Under the pieces are notes generated by a model. The model saw nothing but the letters and a program-made list of their open reading frames with translations. It was not told the origin of the DNA and ran no database searches. From Methylophilus sp. (lineage in GTDB: Bacteria > Pseudomonadota > Gammaproteobacteria > Burkholderiales > Methylophilaceae): a stretch of 64,000 bases of DNA. The translations under genes were made by a program, and so were the position numbers. This document shows positions 1-9,294 of this stretch, one piece after another (position 1 is the stretch's first letter; the number at the start of each line of letters is the position of its first letter). The stretch covers positions 124,001 through 188,000 of the forward strand of contig JAUYRP010000002.1 of assembly GCA_030696695.1 (NCBI GenBank), read 5' to 3'.

Positions 1-46
1 TTTCTGCCAGTTAAGCGAGCCGCTTAATAGGTGAATTCTAGTCCTT

Positions 47-1273
47 ATGCAGCCAGTCAACAAATCAAATAAGCTTAATAATGTTTGCTACGATATTCGT
101 GGGCCAGTGCTTCAGCGCGCGCGTCAAATGGAAGACGAGGGCCATCGTATCATCAAGTTGAATATTGGTAATCCTGCGGCCTTTGGATTTGAAGTGCCAG
201 AAGAAATTCAACAAGATACGATCCGTAATATGAGCAAAGCAGGCGGCTACACCGATAGTAAAGGTTTGTTTGAGCCACGCAAAGCCATTATGCACTACAC
301 TCAAAGCAAGAATATTGCTGGGGTGACAGTGGATGACATCATTGTCGGCAATGGGGTGTCTGAGCTGATTGTGATGGCGATGCAAGGCCTGCTGAATAAT
401 GGTGACCAAATGTTGGTACCGATGCCTGACTATCCATTGTGGACAGCTGCTGCGACTTTGGCGGGAGGCACTGCGCGTCACTATTTGTGCGATGAAGCTA
501 CTGGTTGGTTGCCTGATTTAAAAGACATAGAATCTAAAATCAATGCCAATACCCGCGGTATCGTTGTCATCAACCCTAATAATCCTACTGGTGCCTTGTA
601 CCCGCGGGAGACCCTAGAAGGCATTATTGAGATCGCACGTCATCATGGCTTAGTGATTTTTGCCGATGAAATCTATGACAAAGTACTGTACGACGGTAAC
701 GAACATATTTCGATGGCCTCGTTGGCCGATGATGTGTTATTCGTCACATTTAATGGCTTATCCAAGAATTATCGCACTTGCGGCTACCGCGCAGGTTGGA
801 TGGTGATTTCTGGTGAAAAGAAACACGCGACCGACTATATTGAAGGCTTAAACATGCTGGCGTCTATGCGTCTGTGCGCCAATGTGCCAGGCCAATTGGC
901 AATTCAAACTGCATTGGGTGGCTATCAAAGTATTCATGATTTAGTGGCGCCAAGTGGTCGATTATGTAAGCAACGTGATTTGGCTTACGAGATGTTGACA
1001 GCTATTCCAGGCGTGACCTGTGTGAAGCCTAAAGCGGCCATGTATTTGTTCCCTAAATTAGATCCAAAAATTTATCCAATTGAGGATGACCAACAGTTTA
1101 TTTTGGATTTGTTGTTAGAGGAAAAAGTGTTGCTGGTACAGGGCACTGGGTTTAATTGGAAAAAGCCAGACCATTTCCGCGTGGTGTTTTTACCTAATGT
1201 GGACGACCTAACTGAGGCAATACAACGTATCGCCAGATTTTTAGAAAATTATCGCAAAAAGCATCAAAAATAA
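47..1273 (+). CDS. alaA: Pyridoxal-phosphate aminotransferase, AlaA-like (class I/II)
   Basis: 408-aa ORF; class I aminotransferase motifs (NPNNPTGALY, FNGLSKNYRTCGYRAGW); upstream of hom-thrC. Confidence 0.85.
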   Translation: MQPVNKSNKLNNVCYDIRGPVLQRARQMEDEGHRIIKLNIGNPAAFGFEVPEEIQQDTIRNMSKAGGYTDSKGLFEPRKAIMHYTQSKNIAGVTVDDIIVGNGVSELIVMAMQGLLNNGDQMLVPMPDYPLWTAAATLAGGTARHYLCDEATGWLPDLKDIESKINANTRGIVVINPNNPTGALYPRETLEGIIEIARHHGLVIFADEIYDKVLYDGNEHISMASLADDVLFVTFNGLSKNYRTCGYRAGWMVISGEKKHATDYIEGLNMLASMRLCANVPGQLAIQTALGGYQSIHDLVAPSGRLCKQRDLAYEMLTAIPGVTCVKPKAAMYLFPKLDPKIYPIEDDQQFILDLLLEEKVLLVQGTGFNWKKPDHFRVVFLPNVDDLTEAIQRIARFLENYRKKHQK

Positions 1274-1292
1274 CGAAAGTTGAATGTAGGGT

Positions 1293-2606
1293 ATGAAAGC
1301 ACTTAAAGTTGGGTTGTTAGGCATTGGCACTGTGGGCGGGGGTACGTATACCGTGCTTACGCGTAATCAGGCTGACATAGAGCGTCGCTTGGGTGCGACT
1401 ATCGAAATTGTGCAAGTGGCTGATCGTAATATTGCACTTGCTAACCAAATCACAGGTGGCAAAGTAGCGGTGACAGATGACGCATTTGCTGTGGTAAACA
1501 ATCCAGAAGTGGATGTGGTGGTGGAGCTGATAGGTGGTTACACCGTTGCCAAAGAGTTGGTGCTTCAAGCGATTGCAAATGGTAAGCATGTGGTGACAGC
1601 AAACAAGGCCTTAATCGCTGTACACGGCAATGAGATTTTTAAAGCGGCAGAAGCCAAAGGTGTCATTGTCGCTTTTGAAGCATCTGTAGCAGGCGGTATC
1701 CCTATCATTAAAGCTTTACGTGAAGGCCTAAGTGCTAATCGTATTGAATGGGTGGCGGGGATTATTAACGGCACGACTAACTTTATTCTGACTGAAATGC
1801 GTGAAAAAGGCTTAGCGTTTGCCGATGTGCTGGGTGAAGCGCAGCGTTTGGGCTATGCCGAAGCGGATCCTACATTTGACGTGGAAGGCATTGATGCGGC
1901 ACATAAACTGACCATTATGGCCTCCATTGCATTTGGCATGCCCATGCAGTTTGATCAAGCCTATACAGAAGGTATAACTAAGCTTACGACTAAAGATATT
2001 AAATACGCAGAAGAGCTTGGTTACCGTGTGAAGTTACTTGGCATTACCAAAAAAACAGAGGCGGGTGTGGAGTTACGTGTGCATCCTACTTTGATTCCAG
2101 AAAAGCGTCTTATCGCCAATGTGAATGGTGCAATGAACGCAGTAGTCGTGAAGGGTGATGCCGTAGGTCCTACTCTCTACTACGGCGCTGGTGCGGGTGC
2201 AGAACCTACAGCTAGCGCAGTGGTGGCAGATTTGGTCGATATTGCACGCTTAAGCGATGCGACTACGCAACAACGCGTACCGTATTTGGGTTTCCAATTA
2301 AATCAGCAAGTGACATTACCAGTATTACCAATCGCCGAAGTCACCAGCGCTTATTATTTACGCATGCGCGTGATGGATAAACCTGGCGTGCTAGCAGATG
2401 TGACCAAGATTTTGGGCGATCGTCAAATTTCAATTGATGCCATGATGCAAAAAGAGCCACAAGAAGGTGAATCGGAAGCCGACATCGTGATATTGACCCA
2501 TGTGACTGTAGAGAAAAATATGGATGCTGCTATTGCCGCCATCGAAGCATTGTCTGCAATTGATGGCAAAGTCACAAAAATCCGTATGGAAGAACTCTCT
2601 AGATAA
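1293..2606 (+). CDS. hom: Homoserine dehydrogenase
   Basis: 437 aa; N-terminal GxGxxGG NAD(P) site, ANKALIAVHG, GIINGTTNFIL, C-terminal ACT domain. Confidence 0.95.
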   Translation: MKALKVGLLGIGTVGGGTYTVLTRNQADIERRLGATIEIVQVADRNIALANQITGGKVAVTDDAFAVVNNPEVDVVVELIGGYTVAKELVLQAIANGKHVVTANKALIAVHGNEIFKAAEAKGVIVAFEASVAGGIPIIKALREGLSANRIEWVAGIINGTTNFILTEMREKGLAFADVLGEAQRLGYAEADPTFDVEGIDAAHKLTIMASIAFGMPMQFDQAYTEGITKLTTKDIKYAEELGYRVKLLGITKKTEAGVELRVHPTLIPEKRLIANVNGAMNAVVVKGDAVGPTLYYGAGAGAEPTASAVVADLVDIARLSDATTQQRVPYLGFQLNQQVTLPVLPIAEVTSAYYLRMRVMDKPGVLADVTKILGDRQISIDAMMQKEPQEGESEADIVILTHVTVEKNMDAAIAAIEALSAIDGKVTKIRMEELSR

Positions 2607-2625
2607 ATAATTGAGCTAAATAAGC

Positions 2626-4059
2626 ATGAAATATATCAGTACCCGTGGGCAATCACCTGCCTTAAGTTTCAGTGAAATTCTACTCGGTGGTTTGGCCCCT
2701 GATGGCGGGTTGTATTTGCCAGAAACGTATCCGCAATTTAGCGATGCAGATTTAAACGCCATGCGAAGCATGTCCTATCGTGATTTGGCATTTACCATTT
2801 TGAGTCGCTTGGTTGATGAGAACGATATTCCTGCTGACGACCTACGCAGTATTATCAATAAAACGTATCGCGCCGAGGTGTATGGCTACACACGTGCCGG
2901 CCAAAATGCTGAAGACATTACGCCAACGCTCAAGTTGGATAATAACTTGTATTTACTCTCGCTTTCCAATGGCCCGACGTTAGCCTTTAAAGACATGGCA
3001 ATGCAGTTACTTGGCAACTTATTTGAGTATGTGTTGGCCAAAAAGGGCGAGACTACTAATATTTTAGGTGCCACTTCTGGCGATACTGGCTCAGCTGCTG
3101 AATATGCCATGCGAGGTAAAAAAGGCGTGCGTGTATTTATGCTGTCACCCCACGGCAAAATGAGTCGCTTTCAAACCGCGCAGATGTTTAGCCTGCAGGA
3201 TGACAACATCTTTAATATCGCGGTCAAAGGTGTGTTTGACGACGCACAAGACATCGTCAAAGCAGTGTCGAATGACCTTGCGTTTAAAGCCCAATATAAA
3301 ATTGGTGCGGTCAACTCCATTAACTGGGGGCGTATTGCTGCGCAAGTGGTGTATTACTTTAAAGGCTATTTGGCTGTAACGAATGACAATAGCCAAAAAG
3401 TGAGTTTTGCAGTGCCATCAGGCAACTTTGGTAATGTGTGCGCAGGCCATATTGCGCGCATGATGGGCTTGCCGATTGACCAATTAGTAGTCGCCACCAA
3501 TGAGAACGATGTGTTGGACGAATTCTTTAGAACAGGTGTATATCGTCCACGTGGCTCAGCCAATACCTACCAAACATCCAGTCCTTCAATGGACATCAGC
3601 AAAGCCTCCAACTTTGAGCGCTTTGTGTTTGATTTGGTGGGACGCAATAGCGCGAAAATGCGCGAGTTATGGCAAAAAGTAGATGCAGGCGGTGCATTCG
3701 ATTTAAAGGCGGAGGGTTACTTTAATCAAGTGCCAAACTATGGCTTTGCTTCAGGCAGTAGTAATCATCAAAACCGTATGCAAACTATCCGTGAGACCCA
3801 AGCAAAATATGGGGTGACGATTGATACGCATACCGCAGATGGGCTGAAAGTAGCGCAGGAACTTAGAAAACCAGATGTGCCGATGTTGGTATTGGAAACC
3901 GCGCTACCTGCCAAATTTGAGGATGCGATTGTGGAGGCTTTAGGCACAGTCCCAGAGCGTCCAGCAAGCTTGAAAGGTTTGGAGAACTTGCCACAGCGTT
4001 CTGTAGTGATGGATGTAGATGTGGAAGCTGTGAAGGCATTTATTGTCTCAAACACTTAG
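2626..4059 (+). CDS. thrC: Threonine synthase
   Basis: 477 aa; MKYISTRGQSP start, GPTLAFKDMAMQ PLP-lysine motif, ATSGDTGSAA. Confidence 0.95.
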   Translation: MKYISTRGQSPALSFSEILLGGLAPDGGLYLPETYPQFSDADLNAMRSMSYRDLAFTILSRLVDENDIPADDLRSIINKTYRAEVYGYTRAGQNAEDITPTLKLDNNLYLLSLSNGPTLAFKDMAMQLLGNLFEYVLAKKGETTNILGATSGDTGSAAEYAMRGKKGVRVFMLSPHGKMSRFQTAQMFSLQDDNIFNIAVKGVFDDAQDIVKAVSNDLAFKAQYKIGAVNSINWGRIAAQVVYYFKGYLAVTNDNSQKVSFAVPSGNFGNVCAGHIARMMGLPIDQLVVATNENDVLDEFFRTGVYRPRGSANTYQTSSPSMDISKASNFERFVFDLVGRNSAKMRELWQKVDAGGAFDLKAEGYFNQVPNYGFASGSSNHQNRMQTIRETQAKYGVTIDTHTADGLKVAQELRKPDVPMLVLETALPAKFEDAIVEALGTVPERPASLKGLENLPQRSVVMDVDVEAVKAFIVSNT

Positions 4060-4157
4060 TATCGAATAGTTTTCGCACCAGTTGTATGGGTGTACTGCAT
4101 CATTATGTATCCATGTTAATTAACGGTTAGTCAGTTTCAATTTATCCGAGTGCACTT

Positions 4158-5009
4158 ATGAAGCAATATCTTGCGTTATGCCAAAGAATTATTGACGAAG
4201 GCGTCTGGGTTGAAAATAAACGGACTGGTAAAAAATGTTTAACCGTTATTAATGCAGACCTTACTTATGATGTCGCCAATGGTGTGTTTCCGCTAGTCAC
4301 CACCCGTAAGAGTTTTTACAAATCAGCCATTGCAGAGATGCTTGGTTACCTGCGTGGCTACGATAACGCTGCTGACTTTAGGCAAGCGGGTACCACCACT
4401 TGGGATGCCAACGCCAACGACAATCAAGACTGGTTAGCCAATCCCTACAGAAAGGGGCAGGATGACTGTGGCTTTATTTACGGTAAAGTAGCCAGAAACT
4501 TTCCTAAACCTGATGGCGGTAGCATTGATTTGCTAAAACAAATTGTCGATGATCTTACGCAAGGCATTGATAATCGTGGTGAGATTCTGACGTTCTATCA
4601 CCCTGGCGTATTTCACATGGGTTGTTTAAGGCCCTGTATGTATAGCCATCACTTTTCATTGCTAGGCGATACGCTTTATTTAAATAGCACGCAGAGAAGT
4701 TGCGATGTGCCACTGGGCCTTAATTTTAATATGGTGCAGGTATATTTCTTACTGGCACTGATGGCACAAATCACAGGTAAAAAAGCGGGCCAAGCGTTTC
4801 ATAAAATTGTTAACGCGCATATCTATGAAGACCAACTTGAACTGATGCGTGATGTGCAGTTGAAACGCACTCCTTATCCATCGCCCAAACTCATTATCAA
4901 TCCAGATATTAAAACGCTCAAAGATGTGGAAACTTGGGTGACTGTGGATGACTTTAGTGTGGAAGGCTATGAATCACACCCTGCCATCAAGTATCCATTC
5001 TCTGTGTAA
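4158..5009 (+). CDS. thyA: Thymidylate synthase
   Basis: 283 aa; [38 protein letters not shown] and C-terminal YPFSV are ThyA-like. Confidence 0.93.
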   Translation: MKQYLALCQRIIDEGVWVENKRTGKKCLTVINADLTYDVANGVFPLVTTRKSFYKSAIAEMLGYLRGYDNAADFRQAGTTTWDANANDNQDWLANPYRKGQDDCGFIYGKVARNFPKPDGGSIDLLKQIVDDLTQGIDNRGEILTFYHPGVFHMGCLRPCMYSHHFSLLGDTLYLNSTQRSCDVPLGLNFNMVQVYFLLALMAQITGKKAGQAFHKIVNAHIYEDQLELMRDVQLKRTPYPSPKLIINPDIKTLKDVETWVTVDDFSVEGYESHPAIKYPFSV

Positions 5010-5071
5010 GTCAATTCGCTTAAACCCTTCATAAATATTAGCAAATACGATAAGACCCGCAAATTTTGGGC

Positions 5072-5144
5072 AAAAAAAAGTTGCCCAGTTTGTTTTTTAT
5101 TGGGCAACTTCTAAAGTATGTGACTACAAGGGAGGAAGTCACTG
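5072..5144 (-). ncRNA. Predicted sigma-54/GlrR-dependent small RNA (~73 nt) with CCUCCC loop and intrinsic terminator
   Basis: Minus strand: TTGGCAC-ACTAT-TCGCT (-24/-12, GG-N10-GC), then predicted RNA AGUGACUUCCUCCCUUGUAGUCACAUACUUUAGAAGUUGCCCAAUAAAAAACAAACUGGGCAACUUUUUUUU. It has a 5' hairpin GUGACU/AGUCAC and a 10-bp terminator stem plus U-run. Confidence 0.6.
5078..5110 (-). terminator. Intrinsic terminator (minus strand)
   Basis: 10-bp perfect stem AAGTTGCCCA/TGGGCAACTT; T-run on the minus strand only (plus A-run 5072-5079). Confidence 0.75.
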
Positions 5145-5154
5145 ATATTGTAAT

Positions 5155-5171
5155 AGCGAATAGTGTGCCAA
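5155..5171 (-). promoter_or_regulatory. Sigma-54 (-24/-12) promoter
   Basis: Minus strand TTGGCACACTATTCGCT; GG and GC spaced by 10 nt, 3 mismatches to YTGGCACGRNNNTTGCW. Confidence 0.65.
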
Positions 5172-5231
5172 CTTTATTTGTTGATAAAAAACAATCACTT
5201 ATGATTTTAATGGTATTTCCCCCTATGACTA

Positions 5232-5253
5232 TTTGTCGCTAATAAGTGACAAA
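5232..5253. promoter_or_regulatory. GlrR-like binding site (upstream activator site 1)
   Basis: TTTGTCGCTAATAAGTGACAAA contains TGTC-N10-GACA, the motif described for enterobacterial GlrR; about 98 nt upstream of the predicted start. Confidence 0.6.
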
Positions 5254-5293
5254 AAAAGCATAACGTGACGTAAGTGTTTGAATTAGAAGCTGA

Positions 5294-5321
5294 AACACTG
5301 TCGCTAATTAGCGACAGTGTT
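5294..5321. promoter_or_regulatory. GlrR-like binding site (upstream activator site 2), 28-bp perfect palindrome
   Basis: AACACTGTCGCTAATTAGCGACAGTGTT; contains TGTC-N10-GACA; about 163 nt upstream of the predicted start. Confidence 0.65.
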
Positions 5322-5362
5322 GAATGGGATTGTTACACAATAGTGAATTGTTCTGCTGATGC

Positions 5363-6715
5363 TTACACTATGGACTGTTTGTATAATTGTGGCTCGATGG
5401 CATGGCGATCAAGCAGGCGATAAAACTCTGTGCGATTGCGCTGCGCAAGTTTAGCTGCCTGCGTCACATTACCATGCGTACTTTTTAATAAATTAACCAA
5501 ATACTGATGCTCAAACTGCTGTCGTGCAACCTCAAATGGCAATACAGCGTGGTTATCCACTTGTAGTGCTTTTTGTACCAAATTGATTGGAATCATGGGC
5601 GTAGTGGAAAGCACCACCGTATGCTCAATCACATTTTGTAACTGACGAATATTGCCTGGCCACGGCGCTTGCGTTAAGTAGCTAAGTGCTTCAGGGGCAT
5701 AACCCTGAATCTGTTTTTGATGGCGTTGACTAAATACTTTGATAAAGTGATGTGCCAAAAGTGGTATATCTTCACGCCGCTCTGCCAACGCAGGCAACAC
5801 CAAATTGACCACATTAATTCTATAAAATAAATCCTCACGAAAATTTTGTGATTTCATTTCTATCGCTAAGTCTCGGTGCGTTGCCGAGATAAGTCGGATA
5901 TTAATTGGAACAGCCTGTGTGCTACCGACTGGACGTATGACACGTTCTTGCAACGCGCGTAGTACTTTGACCTGCAAAGACAACGGCATATCGCCAATTT
6001 CATCTAGAAACAAAGTGCCGCCATCAGCTGCCTGAAATAACCCAACGTGATTGTTCACTGCCCCAGTAAAAGCGCCTTTGCTATGACCAAATAATTCAGA
6101 CTCTAATAAATTCTCTGGAATGGCACCACAATTAATGGCGATAAATGGTTGATGTTTACGAGCGCTTGCCTGATGCAGTGCGTGCGCTAGCAGCTCTTTG
6201 CCTGTACCACTTTCACCCTGTATCAAAACGCTGACATCGCTAGCGGCAATGAGCTTGGCTTGGCCAAGTAAATTTTCCATGCGAGGGCTTTTGGTCAAAA
6301 TCATATTTCGCCAAAGGTCTTCTTCCTCACCAATATGCGTGTTTAAGCCACTAATACGCAGTGCATTGGCGACCTGCTGCAGCAGCACTTGGCTTTCAAA
6401 AGGTTTCGACAAAAAGCTAAATGCACCCTGATGTGTCGCAGTAACAGCATCTGTAATGGTGCCATGCGCAGTTAAAATGATGACGGGCAGAGTAGGGTGC
6501 TGTTGATGAATCTGCTCCATGAGCGCAATGCCATCAATTTCTGGCATGAGCAAATCGGTAATGACTAAATCGGGCCGCTGCACAGTGAGTGTGGCTAGCG
6601 CAGCCATACCGTTTTGTGCTTTTACTGTGTGGTAGCCAGCAGATTGCAAACGCATGTCAATGAGTCGCAAAATGTCGTGATCATCATCTACGATCAATAT
6701 CGTTGCTGGTTTCAT
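5363..6715 (-). CDS. glrR: Sigma-54-dependent response regulator, GlrR-like
   Basis: 450 aa; receiver domain (DLVITDLLMPEIDG), AAA+ domain GESGTGKE and GAFTGA, Fis-type HTH; co-directional with QseG-like and histidine kinase genes. Confidence 0.85.
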   Translation of the reverse strand: MKPATILIVDDDHDILRLIDMRLQSAGYHTVKAQNGMAALATLTVQRPDLVITDLLMPEIDGIALMEQIHQQHPTLPVIILTAHGTITDAVTATHQGAFSFLSKPFESQVLLQQVANALRISGLNTHIGEEEDLWRNMILTKSPRMENLLGQAKLIAASDVSVLIQGESGTGKELLAHALHQASARKHQPFIAINCGAIPENLLESELFGHSKGAFTGAVNNHVGLFQAADGGTLFLDEIGDMPLSLQVKVLRALQERVIRPVGSTQAVPINIRLISATHRDLAIEMKSQNFREDLFYRINVVNLVLPALAERREDIPLLAHHFIKVFSQRHQKQIQGYAPEALSYLTQAPWPGNIRQLQNVIEHTVVLSTTPMIPINLVQKALQVDNHAVLPFEVARQQFEHQYLVNLLKSTHGNVTQAAKLAQRNRTEFYRLLDRHAIEPQLYKQSIV

Positions 6716-6742
6716 GCGATAGCTCTCAACAAAAGTAGCGGT

Positions 6743-7318
6743 TTAACGCACATTCAGTTTTTTTTCTATGTTTTTAAGGTGTAATAATTTTTTTTCGGTT
6801 TCATCATATTTTTTTTGTAATGCCTCATGCTTTTCTACAAGATTACTCAACGATTTTGATTCATCACGTAAGCGTTGCAGTTGCTTAAGGTTTTCTACAT
6901 TAAAAGTGTAGAGCTGGTTGATGTAGGCTTTGTCTATTTCAGTCAGCGTTTGGTCTTCACGCAGTTGCTGCAATTGCATATGTGCTTTTGGATAGTCTTT
7001 AATATAGCTAGAAGGAATTGCATACATGCAGGCTAACTTAAATCTGTGCACAAGGGCCTGCTTGTTTTTGGCGAGCGTTTGCAATGTATCACTGTATTGC
7101 TTTTTTTGACCTTCTGTATCTTGTTTTCGATAGTCTTCACAAGCAAGCAGTGCAGGTGTTAATTGTTCAGTCGCCGCTGGCAAAAGCGTGATGCCGCTAT
7201 TGTTGTTGTCACTTGCTTGAACAGGTGCAACTTCAGTTTGTGCTACAGGCGCTTGAGTGGTCGCACATGCCGTGAGCAAGCAAGATGACAACAAGAGAAT
7301 GAGGTGTAAATGTTTCAT
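6743..7318 (-). CDS. QseG-like lipoprotein
   Basis: 191 aa; lipobox-like LLTACATT, C-terminal coiled coil; lies between the histidine kinase and sigma-54 regulator genes as in glrK-qseG-glrR. Confidence 0.6.
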   Translation of the reverse strand: MKHLHLILLLSSCLLTACATTQAPVAQTEVAPVQASDNNNSGITLLPAATEQLTPALLACEDYRKQDTEGQKKQYSDTLQTLAKNKQALVHRFKLACMYAIPSSYIKDYPKAHMQLQQLREDQTLTEIDKAYINQLYTFNVENLKQLQRLRDESKSLSNLVEKHEALQKKYDETEKKLLHLKNIEKKLNVR

Positions 7319-7321
7319 GGA

Positions 7322-8752
7322 TTACGATTCCAATATTGGAAGTTTGACGATAATGTGCGCGCCTTTTGTTGTTTGCACTAGCTCAATTTCGCCTTGATGC
7401 TTCTCTATTAAATGATTGACGATGGTTAGACCCAAACCGCTACTGTTGACTAACCCTTGGTGCAGTGTTTTGCCTTGATAAAATGGGTCGAATAATCGCT
7501 CCATATCTTCCTGACTGATACCTGGGCCATTGTCTTGTATCTCAATAATCTGCCATTGCTTTTCAGCGCGAGACGATAGAATAATCATCCCGTGCTCGGG
7601 TGTAAATTTTACTGCATTTGAAATCAGATTATCCAGCACGACACGCAAAGTTTCTGCATCTGCAATCATCGTTTCAATAAAATAAAAAGTTTCAATATGA
7701 ATATTTTTAGCGCGAATACTGAGTGCATGTGAGTCGAGCGTCGCACTCATCACTTCTTCTATATTTAACGCCTTGATATTCAGTACATGTTTATCAGATT
7801 CCATTTTGGTAAATGAAAGTAAGTTCTCTATCATTTTTTGCAAGCGCACGCTATTGTCTTTGAGAATCTGTGTGATTTCGCGTTGTTGTGCAGATAACGT
7901 ACCACCGACGCCATCTGTGAGCAGTTCTGTAGCTTCTCTGATGGCAGTGAGTGGCGTTTTAAGCTCGTGCGAAATGTGCTGCAGAAAACGCTGCTTTTGC
8001 TCTTTTAACGTCAGCAACTCTTCACGTAGCCAGTTTAATCGCTTGCCAAGCAAGCGCAGATTGCCTGGGCCATCAATGGTAATTTCGTGGTGATACTCAC
8101 CCTTACCTAAATTCTCGATTGCAGTATCCATGCGCTGAATTGGTCGACCAAGCATAAACGCTAACACCCCTGCTACCAGTAGCGCAAAGGGAATCAGCAC
8201 AAGACTTTGTAGCGAAAACCGCTGTTGTGTTTTACTGGCATTTTTTGCCAGTTGTAAAGAAGCATTGTCGATACTCCGATTATTCAGACTGATGATTTCA
8301 TCTACCTTTTGAGAAAGCAATCCAAAGTCACTCAAAAATGGCATATCTTCTAAATTATTAATATTGGTACGCATGATATATGCATGCAGATTAAATTCTA
8401 TTTCTTCCACATTTTGTAACTGTTTAATTTGGGCTGGGTCAGTATTTAACTTAATCAGTTCATGCAATGCCTCAATAAAAGCCAGCCTACTAGTGTGGTA
8501 GTTTTCTAACAGTTCAAAGTCAGTTAGCACAAAGTATTGACGAGCACTACGTTCCATCAAATGCAGTTGCTCTTGCAACACTTGGCTAGCACGCGTTGAT
8601 TTAACAGACACAGCAATCGTACTTTGGCTATTCTGAGATAACTGACTAAAGGCAATATTGGCTTGAATAAAAGCGAAGATAAGCGGCAAAATTGCAAAGG
8701 CAAAGCCAATTAGCAGAAGTTTCAGAAACGAATTTGGATATTGAATACGCAT
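7322..8752 (-). CDS. glrK: Sensor histidine kinase, GlrK-like (start revised to MRIQYPNSFLK)
   Basis: HAMP, HisKA (HISHELKTPLTAIREATELLTDGVGG), HATPase. The annotated ORF start at 8911 overlaps divergent folA, so the internal ATG at 8752 is preferred. Confidence 0.8.
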   Translation of the reverse strand: MRIQYPNSFLKLLLIGFAFAILPLIFAFIQANIAFSQLSQNSQSTIAVSVKSTRASQVLQEQLHLMERSARQYFVLTDFELLENYHTSRLAFIEALHELIKLNTDPAQIKQLQNVEEIEFNLHAYIMRTNINNLEDMPFLSDFGLLSQKVDEIISLNNRSIDNASLQLAKNASKTQQRFSLQSLVLIPFALLVAGVLAFMLGRPIQRMDTAIENLGKGEYHHEITIDGPGNLRLLGKRLNWLREELLTLKEQKQRFLQHISHELKTPLTAIREATELLTDGVGGTLSAQQREITQILKDNSVRLQKMIENLLSFTKMESDKHVLNIKALNIEEVMSATLDSHALSIRAKNIHIETFYFIETMIADAETLRVVLDNLISNAVKFTPEHGMIILSSRAEKQWQIIEIQDNGPGISQEDMERLFDPFYQGKTLHQGLVNSSGLGLTIVNHLIEKHQGEIELVQTTKGAHIIVKLPILES

Positions 8753-8798
8753 ACGGTATTGCAAGTGGATATAACTAAACATCCAGTATAATAGAAAA

Positions 8799-9281
8799 AT
8801 GTCTTGTTTATCGATGATTGTAGCGGTTGCCAATAATGGTGTGATAGGTGTGAATAACACTTTGCCATGGCACCTGCCTGAGGATTTAAAACGTTTTCGA
8901 GCACTCACCATGGGACATCACATCATCATGGGCCGAAAAACTTACGAGTCATTAGGCCGCTTATTGCCTGGCAGAACCACCGTGATTGTGACGAGAAACG
9001 TAGGTTACCAAGTGGATGGCGCAGTAGTCGTGCATTCACTTGACGATGCCATGCGCTTTTGCAAGCAAGATGAAGAGTTGTTTTTAATAGGCGGCGCTCA
9101 GTTGTATCAAGATGGCCTGCCACATGTCCAAAAACTGTATATCACGCGCGTGGATATCGAGGTCGAAGGCGATGCATTTTTGCCAGAAATTGATTGGGAT
9201 GCTTGGACTTTAATTGAAAAAAAAGACCACTTGTCTGCAAGTGGTCTTCGTTATAGCGATTTAACTTACTTACGTAAGTGA
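8799..9281 (+). CDS. folA: Dihydrofolate reductase
   Basis: 160 aa; NGVIGVNNTLPWHLPEDLKRFR, IIMGRKTYES, FLIGGAQLY. Confidence 0.95.
   Translation: MSCLSMIVAVANNGVIGVNNTLPWHLPEDLKRFRALTMGHHIIMGRKTYESLGRLLPGRTTVIVTRNVGYQVDGAVVVHSLDDAMRFCKQDEELFLIGGAQLYQDGLPHVQKLYITRVDIEVEGDAFLPEIDWDAWTLIEKKDHLSASGLRYSDLTYLRK
9217..9248 (-). terminator. Intrinsic terminator of the minus-strand decarboxylase, embedded in the folA coding end
   Basis: AAGACCACTT-GTCTGC-AAGTGGTCTT (10-bp perfect stem); A8 on the plus side gives a T8 tail on the minus transcript. Confidence 0.7.
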
Positions 9282-9294
9282 TGCCCGCAAACGA

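Noticed and set aside
65-481. Minus-strand 138-aa ORF opposite alaA, and the many similar antisense ORFs in the track (e.g. 1317-1589, 2886-3158, 9782-10300, 54161-54745)
   Set aside because: They lie wholly inside strong conserved CDSs on the other strand, have low-complexity or implausible protein sequences, and lack independent support.
8753-8911. N-terminal extension of the histidine kinase ORF (start at 8911)
   Set aside because: Overlaps the divergent folA coding region; internal ATG at 8752 gives a normal kinase N-terminus.
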